A DNA stretch of 64,000 nucleotides from UBA6926 sp045562535 (GTDB lineage: Bacteria > Chloroflexota > Dehalococcoidia > UBA6926): the NCBI GenBank assembly GCA_045562535.1, contig JBJKVP010000003.1:62001-126000 (forward strand), read 5' to 3'. Made by a program: the position numbers and the translations under genes. Shown here one piece after another: positions 24,715-32,488 of this stretch; position 1 is the first letter of the stretch, and every line of letters begins with the position of its first letter. The notes under the pieces are model-generated. The model was not told the DNA's origin. It ran no database searches and saw nothing but the letters and a program-made list of their open reading frames with translations.

Positions 24715-25167
24715 ATGAATAACAAAAACCATAAATTAGTAGAGTCATCAGGTGGGGTAATATTCCGTAAACAGAATGACGGTTTTGATGTTGTGATTTG
24801 TGGACGAGTTAACCCGGTTCAATGGATGCTACCAAAAGGAACGCCCATAGATGGAGAAGGGCGGGATCAAACGGCTTTAAGAGAAGTTGAAGAGGAAACC
24901 GGGCTTAAAGTTGAAATTGTATCTCCCCTCAAAAAAGTTCATTATAATTTTCAGCTAGGAAGCACAATTATCGAAAAAGATGTATATTTCTTTTTGATGA
25001 AACAAACAGGAGGATCTTTTGATAGGCACGATGATGAGTTTGATACAATTCGGTGGCTAGCAGAAACAGATGCTCACAAATTTATGACTTATGAGACTGA
25101 TTTGGATGTTATCAAAACTGCTCGGGCTGCTGTACTACAAGGGAGGGAATTCAATTTCCATCAATGA
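24715..25167 (+). CDS. Nudix hydrolase
   Basis: A 150-residue enzyme with an exact Nudix box: G-x5-E-x7-REVEEETGL (about residues 42-64), which binds magnesium and cleaves nucleoside diphosphate-linked compounds. SSGGVIFRK at the start and FDTIRWLAETDAHKFM near the end fit the diadenosine-polyphosphate or RNA-cap-type small Nudix enzymes. The exact substrate cannot be read off. It lies in the tldD-tldE-HEAT run, and its stop codon is next to the following GNAT start. Confidence 0.92.
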   Translation: MNNKNHKLVESSGGVIFRKQNDGFDVVICGRVNPVQWMLPKGTPIDGEGRDQTALREVEEETGLKVEIVSPLKKVHYNFQLGSTIIEKDVYFFLMKQTGGSFDRHDDEFDTIRWLAETDAHKFMTYETDLDVIKTARAAVLQGREFNFHQ

Positions 25168-25168
25168 A

Positions 25169-25705
25169 GTGAACGCAAGCGGAACCAAAGTGCGATTAAG
25201 AGAAAAATATACAGACGATGCCTGGAATGATTATGTCTGGCGGGCCGATCTAGAATTAGCCGAACTTGATGCAGCTCCTAGACTAAATATGCCTTTTGAA
25301 CGATACCAAAGAATCCATAAAGAGGATTTACAGTATCCGACGCCACGAAGCCATAGATTTGCTGTGGAAACCATAGAGGATTCTATCCATATAGGCAATT
25401 GCATGTATTACGATCTTGATACAAAGAAAAACCAAGCAGAGCTAGGAATAATGATCGGAGATCGAGGATATTGGAACGGAGGGTTTGGAACTGAAGCGGT
25501 TAATCTTTTAGTAGATTACATGTTTGAACATCTTGAACTTGATCGGGTCTATCTAAAAACTCTAGACTGGAACATCCGGGCACAACGAGCATTCGATAAA
25601 ATAGGGTTCTCTAAATATGGTGCCTCTCGGCAAGGTCAATATCAGTTCATCCTTATGGAATTAAATAGAGATAAATGGGAAATACGAACCAAAAAAACTG
25701 CATAG
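25169..25705 (+). CDS. GNAT acetyltransferase, RimJ/RimL type
   Basis: An acetyltransferase with the RimJ/RimL-like order: GTKVRLREKYTDDAWNDY at the N-terminus, AELGIMIGDRGYWNGGFGTEA as acetyl-CoA loop, then LDRVYLKTLDWNIRAQRAFDKIGF. About 178 residues from the GTG at 25169, two bases after the Nudix stop codon. That GTG has no ribosome site at the normal distance. AAGGGAGGG at 25139-25147 would instead serve an ATT at 25154, 6 bases on, which is in frame. The longest frame starts at ATG 25091, but those extra residues are read from Nudix coding sequence and look unnatural. Substrate unknown; ribosomal-protein or amine acetylation is typical. Confidence 0.8.
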   Translation: MNASGTKVRLREKYTDDAWNDYVWRADLELAELDAAPRLNMPFERYQRIHKEDLQYPTPRSHRFAVETIEDSIHIGNCMYYDLDTKKNQAELGIMIGDRGYWNGGFGTEAVNLLVDYMFEHLELDRVYLKTLDWNIRAQRAFDKIGFSKYGASRQGQYQFILMELNRDKWEIRTKKTA

Positions 25706-25722
25706 GTGATCAAAGTCGCCCT

Positions 25723-26850
25723 TCATAAATCATCTAATTTATTTCGAATTGATCCTCCAAACTCACCTTTCTGCCAAACACGTACATCTCGAGATTCTAA
25801 TAGTTCTGTATCTATCGAATCAGGTACGCGAGCAAGTTGGTTCAAGCTGTTCGTAGGCCATATAAGGGGTGGATCCAAATCCAATTTTTTCCCTATATCC
25901 TCTCGCCATTTTTTTAGTTCTTTAAACCTGGCAGCATATTGAACAACGCCGACTTTTTTATCTCTTTTTTCGTGGTTAGGTCTAGAAATCCCATCACCTT
26001 TTAATCCATCATTTATCCGATTTTTTAATTGAGCTAAGAATTGTTGAGATAATTTACGTGACAATCCAGAAACTTTATCAAAAGGCACGTATGGATTCTT
26101 ACTTAAAAATAAGAGAACCTCATTTGATAGCAGTTTAAACGGAGGAATATCTCTTTTTCTTGCCTGCAAATCCCGGAATTCATACACGGCTTTCAGAACA
26201 GATAATTCTTTAGGTCTCAAAGAATAGCTACCTTTCATTGAAAAAAAAGCTAGTTCTGGAGGTGAAGGAGGATTATACCGCACGTTCTCTATTCGCTTAA
26301 ATTCTTCTGTTGTCCAGGCCAACCTGCCGAGCTCTTCTAATTTTTCGATCAAACCATCTCTTAACTTAACGAGATAAATAACATCTGTCTCAGCGTAGTT
26401 CAAGGCTTCTGGTGACAGCGGGCGAAGACCCCAATTAGCACGCTGTAATTTTTTATTTTTCTCGATAACAACTCCTATTGTTCTTTCAAGAACAACTTCG
26501 AGGCCAGTCCTCTCATAACCACAAAATTTGGCTGCGATGCTGGTGTCAAAAATATTCCGTATATTAAATTTCCAATCTCTGTCGATAACTCGAAGATCGT
26601 TTTCCGCCGCGTGAATAATTTTTTGAACATTTTGCGATTCCAGCAACTTGCGCAGTGGATTCATATTGTTTATCGATAAAGGGTCTATAATCCAAGTATC
26701 AGAATTTGTAGCAACCTGAATCAAACAAACTTTTTCTGGGTAACCAAAGAAGCTATTTGATTCCGTGTCTATTGCAATAGTCTGTTCTTTCAATAGGTCG
26801 CTAACTAAATTGGATAGTTCATTCTCATTATCAATAAGTTTCTCAATCAA
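25723..26850 (-). CDS. rnd: ribonuclease D
   Basis: A 3'-5' exoribonuclease that trims tRNA and other small RNAs. The DEDDy active site is complete: AIDTESNSF (Asp28, Glu30), HAAENDLRVID, and NYAETDVIYL with Tyr and Asp. An HRDC domain follows (about residues 205-285, LSVLKAVYEFRDLQARKRD), and a C-terminal second HRDC-like segment (about 300-375). Length 375 is normal. The start is TTG, overlapping the helicase stop by 4 bases (TTGA), so the two genes are translated in series. Confidence 0.93.
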   Translation of the reverse strand: MIEKLIDNENELSNLVSDLLKEQTIAIDTESNSFFGYPEKVCLIQVATNSDTWIIDPLSINNMNPLRKLLESQNVQKIIHAAENDLRVIDRDWKFNIRNIFDTSIAAKFCGYERTGLEVVLERTIGVVIEKNKKLQRANWGLRPLSPEALNYAETDVIYLVKLRDGLIEKLEELGRLAWTTEEFKRIENVRYNPPSPPELAFFSMKGSYSLRPKELSVLKAVYEFRDLQARKRDIPPFKLLSNEVLLFLSKNPYVPFDKVSGLSRKLSQQFLAQLKNRINDGLKGDGISRPNHEKRDKKVGVVQYAARFKELKKWREDIGKKLDLDPPLIWPTNSLNQLARVPDSIDTELLESRDVRVWQKGEFGGSIRNKLDDL

Positions 26851-29099
26851 TCTGAGATCTCCAAATTACTAATACTCGCAAGCAATCTCTTAACACCCTG
26901 CCCTTTAAAAGCCACCGTAACCTCAAAGTCATTTCCCAGAGGTGTTATGAGGCAACCGACGACTACTCCTTCGCCAAATATTTTGTGCTTCACATGATCA
27001 CCTGGATCAAAGGGGCTAGTCTTACCTCCACGTTCACGCGATTGGCGTTCGATAGAGTGAGTCAAAGAATCTGGCTTAGGAACATCAGGCCCTTTTCGTA
27101 AACTAGAATCACTGTCGATAGATATTAGGTGGGATGGTATATCTTTCAAGAATCTAGATGGCCCTGCAGTCTGGCTCATCCCAGGATTGTAATTTCCATA
27201 CATGGAACGATTTGTTGCGATGGTCATGAAAAGCTTTTTCCGGGCTCGAGTCATCCCGACATAACACAATCTTCGTTCTTCCTCTATTTCAGCTATATCA
27301 CCAGAATCGATAGATCTACGATGAGGCAAAAGACCTTCTTCCATTCCTATCATAAACACAGCAGGAAACTCTAATCCCTTGGCTTGATGCAAAGTAATAA
27401 GAGTAACAGCATCTGGTCCAGTATCATCCATTTGATCCAGATCAGTTGACAATGCAGCCGATTCCAAGAAGGCACTTAAACCTATATCGGGAGCAAAATC
27501 TTGATAGTCCGATATCGCTGACCGGAGTTCAAGAATGTTTTCCCATCTATCGTCGCTCTTATCTTGTTCTCCAATATATTTTTTATATTGGATACTTTCT
27601 ATTAATTGATCAAATAATTGTAGAACATCCGCATCGGCAGCTATATCGGTCAACTTTTCAAGCATAGTCATAAACAATTCAAGCTGTTTTTTTGCCCTCG
27701 TACTAATAGTTGAGGTGCTGGATTCTTCATTCTGGAAATCTTCTCGAAGTGAATTGGTAATTATTTGATGGAGTGGTAAATCGTTTAATTGCGACCAGCC
27801 GTTAAGTAAAGACATCGTTTTTTGTCCAATCCCTCTAGCGGGAATGTTTACTATGCGAGCTAAGCTAAGAGAATCAAATGGATTATGGATGACTCGGAGA
27901 TAAGCGAGCAAATCCTTGACTTCTTTTCTCTCCCAAAACCTCAAGCCTCCTATAATTCTATAAGGGACTCCCGCTCGCACAAACGCCTCTTCAGGTGCTC
28001 GGGATTGAGCATTTGTGCGATACATTATAGCGATATCTCCGTATCTCAATCCTTCTTGATTCACCAATTTTTCGATTTCTGAGGCGACTCCAAGAGCTTC
28101 TTCATGTTCGTTGTAGTTGTATGACACCCCAATAGGATCACCATCAGGATTATCGGTCCATAGTTGAAGATCACTTTTGTTTGAGTTTGGTTTGATAACA
28201 TTTTGCGCAGCAGATACGATCGTTCCGGTGGACCTATAATTTCTTCCTAAATTTACAATTTTGACTTTGTCGTTATCGTGTTCAAAATCTAATATGTTTG
28301 TTATATCCGCATGTCGCCATGAATATATTGATTGGTTAGGATCACCAACAACGCACAAATTATTATTGGGTCCGGCTACCATTCTTGTCATTAAATATTG
28401 TACTTTATTAGTATCTTGCCATTCATCTACCATTAAAAATTTATACCGTCCTTGATACTTTTCAAGAATATTCTTATCTTGTTGAAACAATAAAACAGTT
28501 TTTAATAGAAGATCATCGAAATCAAGAGCATGGTTGTCAAGCAAAGCTTTCTCATATCTTACGTATACACGATTAACTATTTCATCAAAATAAGTTACAG
28601 CATGGCCTGCATGATCATCCGGGCTAAGCATTTTGTTTTTAGCTGACGATATAGAGTTGCTGATAGCAGCGGGAGAATATTGCTTGGGATCTAAACTAAA
28701 TTCTTCAAGAGCTTGCTTTACAATAGCTTTTTGTTCATCAGCATCGTATATAACAAATTGTTTATCAATCCCTAATTTATCTCCAAATTGTCGTAAAACA
28801 CGAGCTCCAAAATTATGGAAAGTGCCAAGCGTTAATTGTGACGCTTGAGATCCCAACAATTGATTAACGCGTTCCTGCATCTCTTTCGCGGCCTTATTGG
28901 TAAAAGTAACAGCTAGTATATTAGTCGGGTGAACACCCATGACTTGAACCAAATAAGCTATGCGATGAGTTATGACCCTCGTCTTTCCTGATCCTGGACC
29001 TGCCATAATTAACAAAGGCCCTTGAACGCTTTCAACAGCTGTCCTTTGTTCATCATTCAAAGCTTCCAAAAGGTTTTCGTTCGCTTTAGAGTTCAACAT
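26847..29099 (-). CDS. pcrA: UvrD/PcrA-type DNA helicase
   Basis: A 750-residue superfamily 1A 3'-5' DNA helicase for repair and removal of replication blocks. Walker A is AGPGSGKTRVI (about residue 33), motif II VDEWQDTNKVQY, with LTFTNKAAKEM, VGDPNQSIYSWR, LGRNYRST, TLHQAKGLEF and YVGMTRARKKL following in normal order. The C-terminus has the Tudor-like tail of PcrA (GDHVKHKIFGEGVV ... VKRLLASISNLE), which binds RNA polymerase in characterised members. PcrA is therefore a better name than UvrD. Followed by rnd with overlap; preceded by a molybdenum hydroxylase gene 51 bases upstream. Confidence 0.93.
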   Translation of the reverse strand: MLNSKANENLLEALNDEQRTAVESVQGPLLIMAGPGSGKTRVITHRIAYLVQVMGVHPTNILAVTFTNKAAKEMQERVNQLLGSQASQLTLGTFHNFGARVLRQFGDKLGIDKQFVIYDADEQKAIVKQALEEFSLDPKQYSPAAISNSISSAKNKMLSPDDHAGHAVTYFDEIVNRVYVRYEKALLDNHALDFDDLLLKTVLLFQQDKNILEKYQGRYKFLMVDEWQDTNKVQYLMTRMVAGPNNNLCVVGDPNQSIYSWRHADITNILDFEHDNDKVKIVNLGRNYRSTGTIVSAAQNVIKPNSNKSDLQLWTDNPDGDPIGVSYNYNEHEEALGVASEIEKLVNQEGLRYGDIAIMYRTNAQSRAPEEAFVRAGVPYRIIGGLRFWERKEVKDLLAYLRVIHNPFDSLSLARIVNIPARGIGQKTMSLLNGWSQLNDLPLHQIITNSLREDFQNEESSTSTISTRAKKQLELFMTMLEKLTDIAADADVLQLFDQLIESIQYKKYIGEQDKSDDRWENILELRSAISDYQDFAPDIGLSAFLESAALSTDLDQMDDTGPDAVTLITLHQAKGLEFPAVFMIGMEEGLLPHRRSIDSGDIAEIEEERRLCYVGMTRARKKLFMTIATNRSMYGNYNPGMSQTAGPSRFLKDIPSHLISIDSDSSLRKGPDVPKPDSLTHSIERQSRERGGKTSPFDPGDHVKHKIFGEGVVVGCLITPLGNDFEVTVAFKGQGVKRLLASISNLEISD

Positions 29100-29150
29100 A
29101 AGAATAAAACTAAATTACTCTCCCAATCATAAAAATTTACTCTACTCTGT

Positions 29151-31400
29151 CTATTGTAATAGAGAGCTAGATTTGAGTTTCCTATAAATTTTTTCAGACG
29201 TTGCGGGTAAATCATTAATTCGAACTCCGCATGCGTCTTGTATCGCATTCATTATAGCTGGGCACGGCATAGTAATCGCCCCTTCTCCAATTCCTCTTAC
29301 ATTATACGGGCCGTGCCCTTGTTCTGACTCCAAAATAAGCGATTTAAATCCCGGTATATCCGGCATGACCGGGATTTTATAGTCGGCGAAAGAGGGATTC
29401 ACAACTTGACCGTGGTCCAAATTCATATCCTCCATCAACGCTTGGCCTATACCTTGTATGATACCGCCTTCGATCTGACCTTCAAAACCTATTGGATTCA
29501 AAACCGCGCCAGTTTCTTGAACTGAACAATATTTTTTCAAAGTTACTTCACCAGTTTCTACATCAACTAAAACCTCAGCAACATGCGCTGCATATGAAAC
29601 AAATTGGTTACCTCTTCCTTCATCAATATGACCTTCTCCGGTAATTTTCTCCCCTGCTCTATTTGCCAGCTCGACAAAGGGTATTTCTCGTTTTCTGTCA
29701 CCTTTAACAACGTTGCCCTGCTCTATTATTATCGAGTCCTCGTCCCAGCCATAAAACTCTGCAGCAAGTCTTTTGAGTTTATCTTTAAGGTCTCGAGCTG
29801 CTTCATAACCAGCTATACTGGTCACCCTTGCACCTCTAGACCCTCCTACACCTTGATCTCTAAATCCTTCCTCAGTATTCCATGCCTGGACTTCAATTTT
29901 TTCAATGGGTACACCTAATTCCTCAGAAAGTACTTGGGCAAGAATAGTTCCTGTACCCATACCTGGGTCAAATGTGGACATATTAGCTAGTATTTTACCT
30001 TCAGGATAAATGTGGACTGCTGCATGCCCTTCAAACCCAATCTGACCGTGCTCTGTTATGGCGACTCCTCTGCCAACCCCATCAGTTTTTGGTTGATAAT
30101 AGCCTGATTCCTTTAATGCAATATCTATTACTTCACCCAATAATATTGGCTGTGTGTCTAGGTTAGAGTCATTTAGTTTATCGACTTCTCTGGTTCCTGA
30201 AATAATATTTCTTCGCCTTAATTCTATAGGGTCCATATCTATTGACCTGGCAATTACATCCATATGGGATTCGCCTGCAAAAACTGCTTGAGTAGAACCA
30301 GGTGCCCGGAAGTAGCCGCAGGGAACCGTATTCGTATATACTTGGCGCGATTCAATCTTAACATTGGGAATATCGTAAACATCTAACGCTGCTCTACCAG
30401 ACATTTCGCCAAATGGAGGAGAGGGAGCGTAGGCAGCATAGCCTCCTGATGCAAAATAGCTCGAGACTTCCCATGCCGTTATTTCACCATCTAATTTCAC
30501 CCCTGTTCTTATATTAAAAATAGATGGATGGCGAGGATTCATAGACGTAAATTCTTCCTGGTAGTCCATAACAAATTTTATTGGCCTACCAGTCTTCTTA
30601 GATAGAAAATAAGACACTGCAACACCCGTCACATCGAGCTTACCTCCGTAGGAACCACCAATATTAATTGGATTAATAACGATATCGCTACGTTCCATCC
30701 CAACCATCCTTGCCAAGTGGACTCTTCTTGCGGTCGGAGCTTGATTGGAACACCAAATTTGGAGGCGACCTTGTTCGTCAATATAAACCAATGAACAGTG
30801 TGGTTCTAAATATGCCTGATGTACTCTCTCCGTAGAATAAGAGCCTTCAATTATTACGTCAGCCAACTCAAAACCATTTTCTAGATCACCTTTTTCATCC
30901 ACCAAATGGTGGTACACATTTGAAGAGCTTTCTTGGGGAAGGGCGTTTCTATATTCAGCGTAATCAGGATGTATTAAAGGCGCAGAATCTAGGGATGCTT
31001 TTATAGGGTCAAAAACTGCTGGTAGTTGCTCATAATCTATCTGAATCAAATTAGCGGCCCGTACTGCCGTTTCCTTATCAATTGCAGCAACAGCAGCAAC
31101 TTTATCACCAATAAATCTAACCCGATCCCACGAAGAAATTAACGGTTCATCAACTATAATATTTCCACCACGTAACCCTTCTACATCTTCCCCAGTTAAT
31201 ATAGCTTCGACTCCATCCATCATCAGGGCCTCAGAATAATCGATGGACAATATTTTTGCGTGTGGGTATGGTGAACGAACGAAAACACACCACAAATAAT
31301 TAGGTGCAATTAGATCTATCGCGTATTGAGCACGCCCCAAAATTTTATCGGTGCCGTCGTTCCTAACCACCGACTTGCCGACAACATCGTAGCTGTTCAT
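29151..31400 (-). CDS. xanthine dehydrogenase/CoxL-family molybdenum hydroxylase large subunit
   Basis: A 749-residue molybdopterin-binding subunit of the xanthine dehydrogenase family, which inserts oxygen from water into a C-H bond. GGSYGGKLDVTGVA is the molybdopterin motif, GYFRAPGSTQAVFAGE follows, then GVGGSRGARVTS and the catalytic Glu in GIGEGAITMPCPAI. The active-site loop FRAPGS lacks the AYRCSFR pattern of true CO dehydrogenase, so CO is an unlikely substrate. The 2Fe-2S and FAD subunits normally encoded beside it are absent. The start is ATG 31400 with AAAGG 10 bases upstream; a GTG three codons earlier is too near it. The substrate is probably an aldehyde, purine or N-heterocycle. 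Confidence 0.88.
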   Translation of the reverse strand: MNSYDVVGKSVVRNDGTDKILGRAQYAIDLIAPNYLWCVFVRSPYPHAKILSIDYSEALMMDGVEAILTGEDVEGLRGGNIIVDEPLISSWDRVRFIGDKVAAVAAIDKETAVRAANLIQIDYEQLPAVFDPIKASLDSAPLIHPDYAEYRNALPQESSSNVYHHLVDEKGDLENGFELADVIIEGSYSTERVHQAYLEPHCSLVYIDEQGRLQIWCSNQAPTARRVHLARMVGMERSDIVINPINIGGSYGGKLDVTGVAVSYFLSKKTGRPIKFVMDYQEEFTSMNPRHPSIFNIRTGVKLDGEITAWEVSSYFASGGYAAYAPSPPFGEMSGRAALDVYDIPNVKIESRQVYTNTVPCGYFRAPGSTQAVFAGESHMDVIARSIDMDPIELRRRNIISGTREVDKLNDSNLDTQPILLGEVIDIALKESGYYQPKTDGVGRGVAITEHGQIGFEGHAAVHIYPEGKILANMSTFDPGMGTGTILAQVLSEELGVPIEKIEVQAWNTEEGFRDQGVGGSRGARVTSIAGYEAARDLKDKLKRLAAEFYGWDEDSIIIEQGNVVKGDRKREIPFVELANRAGEKITGEGHIDEGRGNQFVSYAAHVAEVLVDVETGEVTLKKYCSVQETGAVLNPIGFEGQIEGGIIQGIGQALMEDMNLDHGQVVNPSFADYKIPVMPDIPGFKSLILESEQGHGPYNVRGIGEGAITMPCPAIMNAIQDACGVRINDLPATSEKIYRKLKSSSLLQ

Positions 31401-31520
31401 TAGAAACACCTTTCAACATCCCACAAAACAAGAGACAATAGAAATATTAAGAGTATAGTTTTAAAGAATATACAGATATAATACTACCAATAAATCATTT
31501 CATCATCATAGCGGGGGATC

Positions 31521-32483
31521 GTGCATCTTTACGGAAACAAAGATTTTTTCGAGAAAATCGGAGGCTCAAAAACTATACACAGAGTAGTTGAAGTTTTTTA
31601 CGACCGCGTGGAAAAAGACCCTGATTTAAGACCCTTATTCCCTAAATCTTTACACCATGGACGTCAAATGCAAAAATTATTCCTTGAAGAATGGCTCGGA
31701 GGTAGCCCTCTATATTCAAGTAGAGGCAAAGAAAAAGGGGCAATCCAAGGAGGCATGCATGGGATACACTACAGATTTGTTATCCCAGTCAAGGCGGCAG
31801 GCCGTTGGTTACATCATATGGCTTTCGCCCTCAAGGAAGCTGGCGTTTTAGAAAAAGATCGTGCGGGTATTATGGAAGTACTTGCACCTATCGCACACGA
31901 GATGGTCAACGATGGAGCAGATTTTCCTCAACTATTAAAAGCTCTGAGGCTTGCAGGAAACGGCGACATTGACGCAATCGAAAAAATCATTACAGAGACA
32001 CCTGGAATCGTTACCCAACGAGGTACAGCCGGGCGGACATTACTATGGGAATCGGCTAGAAACGGCCATATTGCAATAACAAGGCTGCTTATAGAAAAAG
32101 GGACAAATCCCAATGTTCCAGGAGGTGCTCCTTTATTATTAACTCCTTATGCGTTAGCTGTTTCCCGAGGACACAATAATATAGGATCATATTTGATGGA
32201 TCATGGAAACATCATGGACATATTCACGACATGTTTTTTGGGGAATGCAGATCATCTAAACAAGATTCTCTCTCATGATATTTCAGCCGCAAACTCATAC
32301 CAAACTTACGAAGATATTAATCCAGTAGTACCCCTACATTACGCAGTTTATGGGGGTAATTTTGAGACTACAAAAATTCTCTTATCTGCTGGGGCAAATG
32401 TAAAACCATATATACCAGAACTCACTTCTTTAGCTAGAAGTATGGATAGAAAAGATATTATAAGGTTGTTGGAAACTCCGTAA
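31521..32483 (+). CDS. truncated haemoglobin fused to ankyrin repeats
   Basis: A 320-residue cytoplasmic fusion. Residues 5-125 form a group II (TrHbO-like) truncated globin: IGGSKTIHRVVEVFYDRVEK with Tyr27 at B10, Phe40 near CD1, the proximal His83 in GIHYRF and Trp97 at G8 in RWLHHM. Such globins bind O2 or NO. Residues 136-320 form ankyrin-type repeats: AGNGDIDAIEKIITETP, GRTLLWESARNGHIAITRLLIEKG, YALAVSRGHNNIGSYLMDHG, FLGNADHLNKILSH, VPLHYAVYGGNFETTKILLSAG. Ankyrins usually bind other proteins, so the globin may be a sensor or a tethered gas-binding unit. The start is GTG, with GCGGGGGAT upstream, and TATAAT at 31477-31482 is a possible promoter. It is convergent with the next gene. Confidence 0.85.
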   Translation: MHLYGNKDFFEKIGGSKTIHRVVEVFYDRVEKDPDLRPLFPKSLHHGRQMQKLFLEEWLGGSPLYSSRGKEKGAIQGGMHGIHYRFVIPVKAAGRWLHHMAFALKEAGVLEKDRAGIMEVLAPIAHEMVNDGADFPQLLKALRLAGNGDIDAIEKIITETPGIVTQRGTAGRTLLWESARNGHIAITRLLIEKGTNPNVPGGAPLLLTPYALAVSRGHNNIGSYLMDHGNIMDIFTTCFLGNADHLNKILSHDISAANSYQTYEDINPVVPLHYAVYGGNFETTKILLSAGANVKPYIPELTSLARSMDRKDIIRLLETP

Positions 32484-32488
32484 TAATG

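Noticed and set aside
20972..25705. A peptide precursor for TldD/TldE maturation
   Set aside because: The genes are packed with almost no space between them and I see no short reading frame with a ribosome site.
29151..31400. Carbon monoxide dehydrogenase (CoxL) assignment
   Set aside because: The active-site loop is FRAPGS rather than the CoxL form I pattern, and coxM/coxS are absent.
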